From assembly GCA_947452965.1 (NCBI GenBank), contig CANGEW010000008.1:1-64000 (forward strand): 64,000 nucleotides of DNA, written 5' to 3'. Made by a program: the position numbers and the translations under genes. Source of the DNA: Chitinophagaceae bacterium. GTDB lineage: Bacteria > Bacteroidota > Bacteroidia > Chitinophagales > Chitinophagaceae. Below the pieces are notes generated by a model, which was not told where the DNA came from, searched no databases, and saw nothing but the letters and a program-made list of their open reading frames with translations. Positions 16,318-24,054 of the stretch are shown here, piece after piece. Numbering within the stretch: the stretch's first letter is position 1; every line of letters begins with the position of its first letter.

Positions 16318-16332
16318 GTACTCGGGAACGGA
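16318..16332. repeat. right attachment site core (15-bp direct repeat)
   Basis: The same 15 bases as at 135-149. They comprise the 3' acceptor and T-stem strand of the tRNA-Leu(UAA) gene plus one base beyond its discriminator, so integration leaves the tRNA intact. Confidence 0.8.
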
Positions 16333-16404
16333 ATCGAACCGTCACTCCCATTACTGGGAACAGGATTTTAAGTCCTGCGTGTCTACCAGTTCCACCACCC
16401 GAGT
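16319..16404 (-). tRNA. tRNA-Leu, anticodon UAA
   Basis: An 86-base class II tRNA read on the minus strand. The acceptor strands ACTCGGG (16404-16398) and CCCGAGT (16326-16320) pair fully, with discriminator A at 16319. The anticodon loop reads CTTAAAA within GGACT and matching stem, giving UAA. A long variable arm (TTCCCAGTAATGGGAG) and the T-loop GGTTCGATTCC are present. CCA is not encoded. It is the integration target of the island. Confidence 0.95.
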
Positions 16405-16442
16405 GACACGATTTTCTTTCTCTTTATATCGAGAAACTTTTT

Positions 16443-16480
16443 GAAAAAAAATCCCATCCCAAATATTTGGAACGGGATTC
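16443..16480 (-). terminator. terminator of tRNA-Gly
   Basis: On the minus strand the bases 16479-16450 form a 15-pair hairpin with two G-U pairs, followed by eight T. It lies just downstream of tRNA-Gly and before tRNA-Leu, so the two tRNAs are probably not processed from one efficient transcript. Confidence 0.8.
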
Positions 16481-16486
16481 TATTTG

Positions 16487-16559
<73 letters not shown>

Positions 16560-16620
16560 AATTGTATAAGATCTTTTTTAGGAACGCAAAAATATACATG
16601 TTCCCCTAAATAAACAACTT

Positions 16621-16833
16621 TTATTTATACTGAGGATTGTACAAAGTATTCTCCGGTACATTCACCTCTGGCTTACCTTTATAACGATGTGTATACAATG
16701 CATAACAACCTCCCAATACAAACGCAATCACCACAAATACCTGACAAAACCATAAAAAACGTGAAGTAGATACCCAGTTATGACCTACGTCCTTTCCTGT
16801 TGTATCGATTACCTCTTGATATTGCTGTTCCAT
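16621..16833 (-). CDS. small single-pass membrane protein, 70 aa
   Basis: Unrecognised. One transmembrane helix spans about residues 27-46 (LWFCQVFVVIAFVLGGCYAL). It is followed by a positively charged THRYKGK and a short tail ending NTLYNPQYK. The ATG at 16833 is used; an in-frame TTG at 16852-16854 would add seven residues but is less likely. It is 47 bases downstream of the glycosyltransferase gene on the same strand, so the two may be cotranscribed. No function can be assigned. Confidence 0.6.
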   Translation of the reverse strand: MEQQYQEVIDTTGKDVGHNWVSTSRFLWFCQVFVVIAFVLGGCYALYTHRYKGKPEVNVPENTLYNPQYK

Positions 16834-16880
16834 AGTAATTTTTTTCGTTGGCAAAAATAAGGTTTCCTCACAAAATAAAA

Positions 16881-17906
16881 CTAATTATAGGTAATAATTT
16901 CTCTAAAGATTTTTTTCTTTCTGATAAAATAATCCCAAACTATACTTCCTCCATATAACCCCAGTAATTTAATTTTTACCGCACCCCGTTTATCCATACT
17001 TTTATGACCACTCAACAACCAACCAAAAAAATAAAAATGCGCTTTTGCAATCGCCATAAAACTACCCACATTCCCAGTCAACAACTCTTTCCATGCAGCA
17101 ATGGCATCTAATAAAAAACGAACAGGGATTTTCCATAAAGATTCCATGAATCGCATGTTTTTTGACATCATTACCAAACTATTTCTGAAATTTAAATAGA
17201 CTTTTTTTGAATTTCCTGCCGGCAATGTGCCACCACCTACATGATATACAATCGAGCGAGGTTCAACATACACTTTATGACCATTTAACTGCAGCCTCCA
17301 ACAAAAATCAATCTCTTCCTGATGAGCAAAAAAACGCTCATCCAACCCTCCCAATTCATGATACAATGTGGATCTGACAAACAATGCCGCTCCACTCGCC
17401 CAAAAACAAGGCTCAGCCGACTCATACTGCCCCTCATCTTTTTCACATGTATCAAAAACCCTACCTCTCGCAAACGGATATCCGAAAGCATCAATCCAAC
17501 CACCACTTGCTCCTGCGTATTCAAATGCATCTTTTTGAAGATAGGACAATATTTTAGGCTGACAAGCCCCTATTGATTGATCATTTTCCAAAAGAGTCAC
17601 CATCGGATCCAGCCAGTCAGGCGTAACCTCCACATCACTATTCAACAAAACGTAATAATCACTTTTTACCTGAGACAATGCCGTATTGTAGCCCTTTGCA
17701 AAACCTTCGTTAACCGAATTTTGGATGATTCTAACCGATGGAAAATGCGCTCTTAGAAAATCTACCGAACTATCTGTAGAGGCATTATCTGCAACAATAA
17801 CTTCTTTCTCAATGTATGTACTGGACAAAACAGATGGAAGAAATTTTTCCAAAAAGGATTTACCATTCCAATTCAAAATCACTATCGCTACTGTGGGACG
17901 ACTCAT
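16881..17906 (-). CDS. glycosyltransferase family 2, 341 aa
   Basis: Transfers a sugar from a nucleotide donor, probably onto a surface polysaccharide or lipid carrier. The GT-A fold starts at VAIVILNWNGKSFL (about 6-19). Next come ADNASTDSSVDFL (about 40-52) and LLNSDVEVTPDW (about 87-98), which contains the metal-binding DxD-like position. QEEIDFCWRLQ (about 196-206) holds the catalytic acidic pair. The C-terminal 90 residues contain one or two amphipathic or membrane-associated helices, as in rhamnosyltransferase-like members. It is divergent from the histidine kinase at 17978. Acceptor and donor are unknown. Confidence 0.9.
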   Translation of the reverse strand: MSRPTVAIVILNWNGKSFLEKFLPSVLSSTYIEKEVIVADNASTDSSVDFLRAHFPSVRIIQNSVNEGFAKGYNTALSQVKSDYYVLLNSDVEVTPDWLDPMVTLLENDQSIGACQPKILSYLQKDAFEYAGASGGWIDAFGYPFARGRVFDTCEKDEGQYESAEPCFWASGAALFVRSTLYHELGGLDERFFAHQEEIDFCWRLQLNGHKVYVEPRSIVYHVGGGTLPAGNSKKVYLNFRNSLVMMSKNMRFMESLWKIPVRFLLDAIAAWKELLTGNVGSFMAIAKAHFYFFGWLLSGHKSMDKRGAVKIKLLGLYGGSIVWDYFIRKKKIFREIITYN

Positions 17907-17977
17907 AAATTATTTGTCTTACATGAAGAACAATCACAAACTTACATTTTTTCGAAGCCAATTGATTACTTTTAGGC

Positions 17978-19144
17978 ATGTTTTTGCAAATTCTAAATTG
18001 GCGTACGTTACTTGGCCTGCTCGCAATCACCATTGTAACAGGCACGGTTTTTTATTCTAATTACCTCTCTAAAAAGATTGAAAATGATGAAAGAAAAAAA
18101 GTAAGTATTTGGGCAGAATCTCTTAAAACCAAAGGAACCACTAGCGACCCATCTGCTCTGAATCTAACCAATATCATCAGTAACGAAAATTATGATATCC
18201 CCATCATTGAAACAGATGAGGCAGATAACCCAACAGGAAATTTTCTAAACATAGATACTCAAAATCAAAAGAAAATAACAGCCTTCTTGAAAGAAAGAAT
18301 CAAAGAATACAAAGCACTTCATGACAGCATTCGTGTTGATATAAGTAATGACCCCCTGATCTATAATAAATATTATTATGGCGACTCCAATTTACTGAAA
18401 GAAGTCCGCTACTACCCAATCATACAACTCTTCATTGTAGCATTATTTATTGTTATAATGCTGATCACGATTTCAACCAGAAATAAATCTGCGCAAAATC
18501 AAGTTTGGGTTGGCATGGCAAAAGAAACAGCACATCAACTTGGCACACCTATTTCTTCTTTACAGGGGTGGATAGAAATACTAAAAGAATCGCCACTCAA
18601 TCAAAAGATGGCAATTGAAATGAGTAAAGATGTTGAGCGACTAAAATTAGTAAGCGATCGTTTTGGAAAAATTGGAAGCGCCCCTCAACTTGAACCTACC
18701 GATATAATTCTTCATGTAACGAACATGGTGGAATACATTAAACGCAGAAGCAGCGAAAAAATCAATTTCAGGATTCAAACTCATCAACAATCATCAGTTA
18801 TCGCTCCTATCAACCCGCCTCTCTTCGATTGGGTAATTGAAAACCTTTTAAAAAACGCTTTAGATGCAATGGAAGGGAAAGGCGCTGTTACAATTGACAT
18901 AAAAAGCAACCTTTCACAAACTATTATTGATATTACAGACACCGGGAAAGGCATTCACAAAAAACATTTACCTCAAGTGTTCAAACCTGGATTTACTACC
19001 AAAAAAAGAGGCTGGGGTCTAGGATTATCACTCAGTAAAAGAATCATGGAACATTATCACCAAGGTAATTTATATGTAAAATCAAGCGAAGTAAACAAAG
19101 GCACTTGTTTTAGAATTATCCTAAAAAATAATGCTCAGGTTTAA
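17978..19144 (+). CDS. orphan sensor histidine kinase, 388 aa
   Basis: A membrane sensor kinase. Two transmembrane helices (about 9-27 and 147-166) enclose an extracytoplasmic region of about 120 residues. The phospho-acceptor is H186 in AHQLGTPISSL. This is the variant H-box (HQLGTP rather than HELRTP) common in Bacteroidota. The ATPase domain has ENLLKNALDAM near 287 (N box), DTGKGI near 317 (G1) and GWGLGLSLS near 345 (G2). No response regulator gene is adjacent, so the partner is elsewhere. The signal is unknown. It ends 81 bases before the tRNA-Leu(GAG) gene. Confidence 0.92.
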   Translation: MFLQILNWRTLLGLLAITIVTGTVFYSNYLSKKIENDERKKVSIWAESLKTKGTTSDPSALNLTNIISNENYDIPIIETDEADNPTGNFLNIDTQNQKKITAFLKERIKEYKALHDSIRVDISNDPLIYNKYYYGDSNLLKEVRYYPIIQLFIVALFIVIMLITISTRNKSAQNQVWVGMAKETAHQLGTPISSLQGWIEILKESPLNQKMAIEMSKDVERLKLVSDRFGKIGSAPQLEPTDIILHVTNMVEYIKRRSSEKINFRIQTHQQSSVIAPINPPLFDWVIENLLKNALDAMEGKGAVTIDIKSNLSQTIIDITDTGKGIHKKHLPQVFKPGFTTKKRGWGLGLSLSKRIMEHYHQGNLYVKSSEVNKGTCFRIILKNNAQV

Positions 19145-19181
19145 CACTCTAATTATTTTTAAAATAATTGTACAATCATTT

Positions 19182-19189
19182 TATCTTTG
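19182..19189 (+). promoter_or_regulatory. TAnnTTTG -7 element upstream of tRNA-Leu(GAG)
   Basis: TATCTTTG matches the Bacteroidota -7 consensus and lies 36 bases before the 5' end of the tRNA, giving a predicted start of transcription about 30 bases upstream of the mature RNA. No clear -33 TTG at the standard distance. Confidence 0.5.
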
Positions 19190-19225
19190 CACACTAATAA
19201 TATTATTTCAACCTCAATTACCTCT

Positions 19226-19309
19226 GCGGCGATGGCGAAATTGGTAGACGCACTACCTTGAGGTGGTAGCGCCCGAAAGGGTGTGGGAGTTCGAATCTCC
19301 TTTGCCGCA
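19226..19309 (+). tRNA. tRNA-Leu, anticodon GAG
   Basis: An 84-base class II tRNA. Acceptor GCGGCGA pairs with TTGCCGC (one G-U), discriminator A at 19309. The anticodon stem CTACC/GGTAG encloses TTGAGGT, so the anticodon is GAG. The long variable arm (CGCCCGAAAGGGTG) and T-loop AGTTCGAATCT are present. CCA is not encoded. A terminator follows immediately. Confidence 0.95.
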
Positions 19310-19317
19310 CTTACAAA

Positions 19318-19341
19318 AACTCAGCTTCGGCTGGGTTTTTT
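19318..19341 (+). terminator. terminator of tRNA-Leu(GAG)
   Basis: AACTCAGC (19318-19325) pairs with GCTGGGTT (19330-19337) around a TTCG tetraloop, followed by a T run ending at 19341. Confidence 0.88.
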
Positions 19342-19449
19342 AATGTTTGTCAACTTCAAAATAAAACAACAATTGAAGCGCATTAAACATTTTAAACACT
19401 GCAATATTTTTGACCTAAGCTGTTTATCTTTATACCTTATTGATTATAT

Positions 19450-20724
19450 ATGACTAATAATATAAAATGCCCAAATTGCGGCGAACTATTCGATGTTGAA
19501 AATGTATTATCTGCCGATATTGAAAAAAAATACCAGCAAGAATATCAACAAAAATTGAACGAGTCTTTAAATAATGTTGAAAATCAAAAAAAAACATTAG
19601 AAGAAGCCATGTATCAATTTGAAGAAAAAAAGAAAAAAGAAAATGAAATTTTTGCTGAAAAACTGAACAGTGAAAAACAAAAATTACAGAAAGAACTTCA
19701 AGAACAACTCACTTCTTCTATTAGCGTTGAGTTTGAAAGTAAAATAAAATTCCTAGAAAAGAGCAATCAACAAGCTGAAGAGAAACTGAAAGAATCTCGT
19801 GATAAAGAATTAGCTTTTTTACAAAAAGAACTGGAACTTAAAAACAAGGAAGCTGAATTAGAAATAACACTTCAAAAGAAATTACAAGAAGAAAGAAGCA
19901 CACTTTCTGAAACCATTCGTCAGCAAGAAAGCGAAAAAAACGCCCTAAAAGAAGATGATTTCAAAATGAAGCTGAGAGAATTAGAAAAGCAGCTCGAAGA
20001 TCAAAAAAAACTGGCCGAAGAAATGAAAAGAAAAGCTGAACAAGGCTCCATGCAACTTCAAGGCGAAGTACAAGAACTGGCTTTAGAAGAATTGCTAAAA
20101 ACCAGCTTTCCATTTGACATTGTAAGCGAAGTTGGTAAAGGAGTAAAGGGGGCTGATTGTATTTTAACTGTTAGAAATAATGTGGGTACAGAATGCGGAA
20201 AAATTATTTTCGAAAGTAAACGAACAGAACATTTTACTATTGAGTGGATAGAAAAACTAAAAAACGATATGCTTTCTCAAGGCGCAGACGTAGCCGTAAT
20301 CGTTACCAAAGCTATGCCTAAAGACATGGATCAATTTGGAGAAAAGAACGGAGTATATATCTGCAATTTTAAAGAAGCCAAAAGCCTTACTACCATTCTA
20401 AGAAACGCTATCCTAAAAGTAAGCGAGACAAAAAAAAGTCAAGAAAATAAAGGAGAAAAAATGGTTTCTCTTTATAACTATCTCACCAGTCAAGAGTTCG
20501 TAGGAAACTGGAATGCTATCAGAGACGGCTTTAGAAGCCTCAGAAATATGCTTCAAAAAGAAAGAGAAGACTTTGAGAAAAATTGGAAGAAAAAAGAAAA
20601 ACAAATCGACCTGATTATTCAAAACTCACTGCATATATCTGGATCTATAGAAGGTATTGCTGGACAAGACACCATTAACATGCAGCTGAATAGTAGCGAT
20701 CAAAATAACATAGAAGAAAACTAA
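19450..20724 (+). CDS. DUF2130 coiled-coil protein, 424 aa
   Basis: The N-terminus is a zinc-ribbon-like KCPNCGELFDVE. Then comes a long charged coiled coil (about residues 22-205). The C-terminal DUF2130 domain (about 215-335) starts FDIVSEVGKGVKGADCIL and includes KIIFESKRTEHFTIEWIEKLK, a set of acidic and lysine residues reminiscent of PD-(D/E)XK nuclease folds such as RmuC-type proteins. The biological role of DUF2130 proteins is not established to my knowledge. Its stop overlaps the stop of the convergent phosphopantetheinyl transferase gene by four bases. Confidence 0.85.
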   Translation: MTNNIKCPNCGELFDVENVLSADIEKKYQQEYQQKLNESLNNVENQKKTLEEAMYQFEEKKKKENEIFAEKLNSEKQKLQKELQEQLTSSISVEFESKIKFLEKSNQQAEEKLKESRDKELAFLQKELELKNKEAELEITLQKKLQEERSTLSETIRQQESEKNALKEDDFKMKLRELEKQLEDQKKLAEEMKRKAEQGSMQLQGEVQELALEELLKTSFPFDIVSEVGKGVKGADCILTVRNNVGTECGKIIFESKRTEHFTIEWIEKLKNDMLSQGADVAVIVTKAMPKDMDQFGEKNGVYICNFKEAKSLTTILRNAILKVSETKKSQENKGEKMVSLYNYLTSQEFVGNWNAIRDGFRSLRNMLQKEREDFEKNWKKKEKQIDLIIQNSLHISGSIEGIAGQDTINMQLNSSDQNNIEEN

Positions 20725-21347
20725 GCCCCTACCCAACTCAAAAAAGCATTTTCAAATACCTGGCTCGTAACAACTACTTGTTCGGATGTGACATCTTTCT
20801 TGGTAACACAAGTAGTAATAAATTTCTCATGACTCTTTTGAATAGAATCAATTATTAATTGTTGCTTAAAATCAACTTTACGCTGCCCTCCCCATTTAAA
20901 CAATGCTTCTTTAATAGTCCACCCCATCGTATAAGCATCTGATTTAGTTGCTATGAATCTCAATAATAAGTCTTGTTCCGGTTGAGTTAAAAACTTATTG
21001 TAAACTTCATCAGACCTATCTGTACAAACTTCAATATCAATCCCAACCGGATTCTTGTCGCTTACCAATACTGCCACAAACTCTTTTGAATGAGAAATTG
21101 AAAAGTAAAAAGAATCTCCCTGCAAAAAAGGACGACCATTTTCCGAAAGTTGAATCTCATTCAAATTTATCGAAGGTTCCAATACTTTTAATAAATACCT
21201 GCCAGCCAAATGCTGTAGCCTCTTAACAGGATGGGAAATCGCTCGAAAAGAATGAACCTCTTGTAAAAAAAAATCTTCTGTTTCTGCCATGCGCCAAACC
21301 CCTATTTTTGCAGCATCGTTGATATTTTGTTGATAAACCAATGGCAT
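20721..21347 (-). CDS. 4'-phosphopantetheinyl transferase superfamily protein, 208 aa
   Basis: Moves the phosphopantetheine arm of coenzyme A onto a carrier-protein serine, activating acyl or peptidyl carrier proteins. The family signature is split in two. NPVGIDIEVC (about 113-122) supplies magnesium-binding Asp and Glu. WTIKEALFKWGG (about 144-155) is the WxxKEAxxK motif with the second Glu and catalytic Lys. At 208 residues it is an Sfp/AcpT-type two-half enzyme rather than the short AcpS type. The N-terminal RYLLKVL segment is the usual lead helix. No carrier protein or synthase is nearby. Confidence 0.88.
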   Translation of the reverse strand: MPLVYQQNINDAAKIGVWRMAETEDFFLQEVHSFRAISHPVKRLQHLAGRYLLKVLEPSINLNEIQLSENGRPFLQGDSFYFSISHSKEFVAVLVSDKNPVGIDIEVCTDRSDEVYNKFLTQPEQDLLLRFIATKSDAYTMGWTIKEALFKWGGQRKVDFKQQLIIDSIQKSHEKFITTCVTKKDVTSEQVVVTSQVFENAFLSWVGA

Positions 21348-21418
21348 ATTTTCAGCAGAATTGAAAAAGTAAAAAACGAAAAAATTATTTTTACAAAATA
21401 ACTAATAACTCCTCACAA

Positions 21419-21955
21419 ATGATTTTAAGCGACAAAAGAATTTTAGAAGAAATAGAAAAAGGAACCATCAAAGTGGAGCCCTACAGAAGAGAATGCCTTG
21501 GTAGCAACAGTTACGATGTTCACTTAGGAAAAAACTTAGCTACGTATGACAATGAAGAGTTAGACGCAAAAAAACATAACACCATCAGTCATTTTGAAAT
21601 ACCCGACGAAGGCTTTTTATTATTGCCAAATACATTTTATTTAGGTGTTACAGAAGAGTATACAGAAACGCATGCCCATGTACCTTTTTTAGAAGGAAAA
21701 TCCTCTACAGGTCGCTTAGGCATTGATATTCACGCAACCGCCGGAAAAGGAGATGTTGGATTTTGCGGCAACTGGACACTAGAGATTTCTGTAAAACAAC
21801 CTGTGCGAGTATACAAAGGGATGCCCATTGGTCAACTGATTTACTTCCCTGTTGATGGAGAAATTGAGGTAAAATACAATCAGAAAAAAAATGCAAAATA
21901 TAGTGGACAACCTAATATGCCCGTAGAAAGCATGATGTGGAAGAATAAATTTTAA
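21419..21955 (+). CDS. dcd: dCTP deaminase
   Basis: Deaminates dCTP to dUTP, the first step toward dTMP in organisms using this route. The protein (178 aa) starts MILSDKRILEEIEKG and has the conserved RRECLGSNSYDVHLG (about 24-38). SSTGRLGIDIHATAG (about 98-112) and VGFCGNWTLEI (about 115-125) contain the catalytic Glu and substrate-binding residues. Length and motifs match trimeric Dcd enzymes. It ends three bases before the convergent DUF3810 gene's stop and starts 71 bases from the divergent phosphopantetheinyl transferase gene. Confidence 0.95.
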   Translation: MILSDKRILEEIEKGTIKVEPYRRECLGSNSYDVHLGKNLATYDNEELDAKKHNTISHFEIPDEGFLLLPNTFYLGVTEEYTETHAHVPFLEGKSSTGRLGIDIHATAGKGDVGFCGNWTLEISVKQPVRVYKGMPIGQLIYFPVDGEIEVKYNQKKNAKYSGQPNMPVESMMWKNKF

Positions 21956-21958
21956 CGC

Positions 21959-23044
21959 TTATATAGCTCCATTTTTTTTGTAATACGCCACTAACCAACC
22001 CACCACTTTACTATATGTAATTACACCTTGTGGCTGTTGATTTGTCTTTAAAAACAAATCATATATCTTGCTTACGTAAGGTTCTATTTTGTTTTGGTGA
22101 GCTTTGTTAAAACACTTCAATTCTTCAATATCTCCTCTTACGGCAGGAGATAATTGATGCCTAAACTGTTTAGCCAACGTTGAGTCGCATTCATACAAAG
22201 CCCTATTTGCATATAAAAACAAATCAAAATAAGCAGAATACTTTAAACAACTATCCGACGATTTTTTCGCTACTAAATAAGCAATAAAATTTGCCTGATC
22301 CTCTCGAGCATACCCTATTTGATGCGCTATTTCATGACAACACACAAATGGCTGTAAAAAAATGGGTACAGTAGTATTCACCTGTGCTTCTCCAGTAAAG
22401 GGATTATAGTAGCCTGTAAAACCGATATAATTTCCTAACCAACCCCACATAGATACCTTAATCGATGGATTTTTATATGTTAATAAAGAATTTTTTAATT
22501 GTATCTCTTCGTAGGCTGATATAGAACGTTGAAAAAACTGATTAGGTAAGAGCTTACCCTTTTTGCCAGCGCCAAACGACATCTGATAAGCATTTACACG
22601 CTCAACTAATTGAGCATTTATTGCTATTAATTCCGAAGAATCATATAACTGATCCGATAACTGAAAATCTGTTTGAATGGCATTTCTGTTGTAATGAAAT
22701 CCCCAAAGTATAGTAAAAAAAATATAGAGCAGCGTCATTCGAAAACACAAGACACGACACACATAAATCATGAATTCTTTTTTAGCATTCGAATGGAGGT
22801 AATTGCTAAAAAATCTAATAATCCCTACTATGACATAAACCAGTATTACACCATACAAAACATCACCTACACTAAAGGGTATCCAACCTGACAGAAACCT
22901 AAGGAAACCAGAAAGAACCGGAAACAAGTATTTTGCATATATCCCCGACACAAAAACATCCGACATTGACAAAAAATGTACCCCAATGGCTATTACCAAT
23001 GCAACGTATAGACTTTTACCAGATTTCGGACGACTGAATTTCAA
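21959..23044 (-). CDS. DUF3810 membrane metallopeptidase-like protein, 361 aa
   Basis: An integral membrane protein of a family typical of Bacteroidota. Three hydrophobic segments lie at about residues 13-33, 55-77 and 96-115. The large remaining domain carries CCHEIAHQIGYAREDQANF near residues 233-251. This contains an HExxH zinc motif plus a downstream Glu as possible third ligand, so a membrane-linked zinc peptidase is plausible. The family name DUF3810 shows that the function is not established. It is convergent with dcd and divergent from the DUF177-rpmF operon. A short A/T-rich region with a TAnnTTTG promoter for the divergent operon lies upstream. Confidence 0.88.
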   Translation of the reverse strand: MKFSRPKSGKSLYVALVIAIGVHFLSMSDVFVSGIYAKYLFPVLSGFLRFLSGWIPFSVGDVLYGVILVYVIVGIIRFFSNYLHSNAKKEFMIYVCRVLCFRMTLLYIFFTILWGFHYNRNAIQTDFQLSDQLYDSSELIAINAQLVERVNAYQMSFGAGKKGKLLPNQFFQRSISAYEEIQLKNSLLTYKNPSIKVSMWGWLGNYIGFTGYYNPFTGEAQVNTTVPIFLQPFVCCHEIAHQIGYAREDQANFIAYLVAKKSSDSCLKYSAYFDLFLYANRALYECDSTLAKQFRHQLSPAVRGDIEELKCFNKAHQNKIEPYVSKIYDLFLKTNQQPQGVITYSKVVGWLVAYYKKNGAI

Positions 23045-23170
23045 TGATTTATGGGGTTCTTTTTCAAATAAATAAGACTAATTCAGCTGCAAATTGACAA
23101 AATTTAGGCTTATTTTAGGTATTTATTGATAAAACTATTCTCATTTATACCTTAATTCAATAAAAAAACA

Positions 23171-23178
23171 TAACTTTG
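23171..23178 (+). promoter_or_regulatory. TAnnTTTG -7 element of the DUF177-rpmF operon
   Basis: TAACTTTG lies 22 bases before the preferred ATG (23200) and 13 before an alternative ATG (23191). Transcription would start at about 23184, making a very short leader. The -33 element is not clear. Confidence 0.55.
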
Positions 23179-23199
23179 CCCTCCTTTAAAATGGATGCT

Positions 23200-23742
23200 A
23201 TGGCACAGAAGAGAGCGTTCGAAATTGCTTTTGTTGGATTAAAGCCGGGTATTCATGAGTTTAACTATGAGTTAAACAATCAGTTCTTTGTTGAAAAAGG
23301 AAGTCAGGATTTTCCTAATACCCAAGCAACTGTAAAATTGCTACTGGAAAAAAACACCGGATTCATGTTGTTAAAATTTGAAGTCGGTGGAACTACAGAT
23401 GTAATTTGTGACAGATGCGGAAACACTTTGAAAATCACCCTTTGGGATGAATTCAAAATGCTGGTGAAAATGGTTGATAATCCAGAAGAGATGAATGATC
23501 AGGAAGAAGACCCTGATGTTTTCTATATCTCAAGAAATGAAAGTCACCTTTCTGTGAGTGATTGGCTTTACGAATTTGTTGCATTAAGCATACCAATGCA
23601 AAATATGTGTGAAGAAAAGGAAATAGGCGGATCAAAATGCAATAAGGAAGTACTGGCAAAACTAGCAGAAATGGAGAAGAAAGCAGCAGATCACAATGCA
23701 CAATCCATTTGGAAAGGACTTGAAAAATTTAAAGAAAATTAA
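23200..23742 (+). CDS. DUF177 (YceD-like) protein, 180 aa
   Basis: Family of the E. coli YceD type, linked to 23S rRNA accumulation and nearly always encoded just before rpmF, as here (30 bases). The start at MAQKRAFEIAFVGLKPG (23200) matches my memory of Bacteroidota homologues; MDAMAQ at 23191 is possible and TTG at 23176 lies inside the promoter. A CxxC pair in VICDRCGNTL (about 74-83) and a second pair of cysteines near 137 and 147 suggest zinc binding. The tail is charged and helical. Confidence 0.85.
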   Translation: MAQKRAFEIAFVGLKPGIHEFNYELNNQFFVEKGSQDFPNTQATVKLLLEKNTGFMLLKFEVGGTTDVICDRCGNTLKITLWDEFKMLVKMVDNPEEMNDQEEDPDVFYISRNESHLSVSDWLYEFVALSIPMQNMCEEKEIGGSKCNKEVLAKLAEMEKKAADHNAQSIWKGLEKFKEN

Positions 23743-23771
23743 AACAAAATAAAAATTAAAAACATACTGTC

Positions 23772-23966
23772 ATGCCAAATCCAAAGAGGCGTCACTCGCA
23801 ACAACGCAGCGCAAAAAGAAGAACACATTATAAAGCTTCAGAAACTACTTTGAGCACAGACTCAACAACAGGAGAAATCCATGTTCGTCATCGCGCTCAC
23901 GTAAGTGAAGGAAAATTGTTCTACAAAGGAAAATTAGTAGCTGAAAAAGCTCCGTTAAGAGCATAA
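23772..23966 (+). CDS. rpmF: 50S ribosomal protein L32
   Basis: The 64-residue basic protein begins MPNPKRRHSQQRSAKRRTHY, the diagnostic L32 N-terminus, and ends in an extended tail typical for Bacteroidota. It lacks the Cys pair of the zinc-binding form. It sits 30 bases after the DUF177 gene and 88 bases before plsX, the conserved DUF177-rpmF-plsX order linking ribosome and lipid synthesis. A terminator separates it from plsX. Confidence 0.96.
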   Translation: MPNPKRRHSQQRSAKRRTHYKASETTLSTDSTTGEIHVRHRAHVSEGKLFYKGKLVAEKAPLRA

Positions 23967-23985
23967 TTTTTTTTCTAAAATGTTG

Positions 23986-24034
23986 ATTCCAAAATGCAGG
24001 AATGAAACCTATCGTTCTTCATTTTGGAATTTTT
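23986..24034 (+). terminator. terminator between rpmF and plsX
   Basis: ATTCCAAAATG (23986-23996) pairs perfectly with CATTTTGGAAT (24020-24030), with a 23-base loop and a T tail. It would reduce read-through into plsX, 21 bases before that gene's start. Confidence 0.75.
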
Positions 24035-24054
24035 AATTTTCGTTTTAAATTATG

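Larger units (their letters stand above)
135..16332. mobile_element. integrated genomic island at tRNA-Leu(UAA), about 16.2 kb
   Basis: The element is bounded by the 15-bp repeats at 135-149 and 16318-16332. The integrase and excisionase-like genes lie at the tRNA-proximal end, pointing toward the tRNA. Inside are two XRE regulators, a serine recombinase, a replication-like protein, a ribbon-helix-helix gene, a five-gene restriction operon and several unknown genes. I find no relaxase, coupling protein, portal, terminase, capsid or tail gene, so it is not a complete conjugative element or prophage. A phage satellite or a mobilisable island using a helper would fit. Boundaries are well supported; the transfer mode is unknown. 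Confidence 0.8.
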
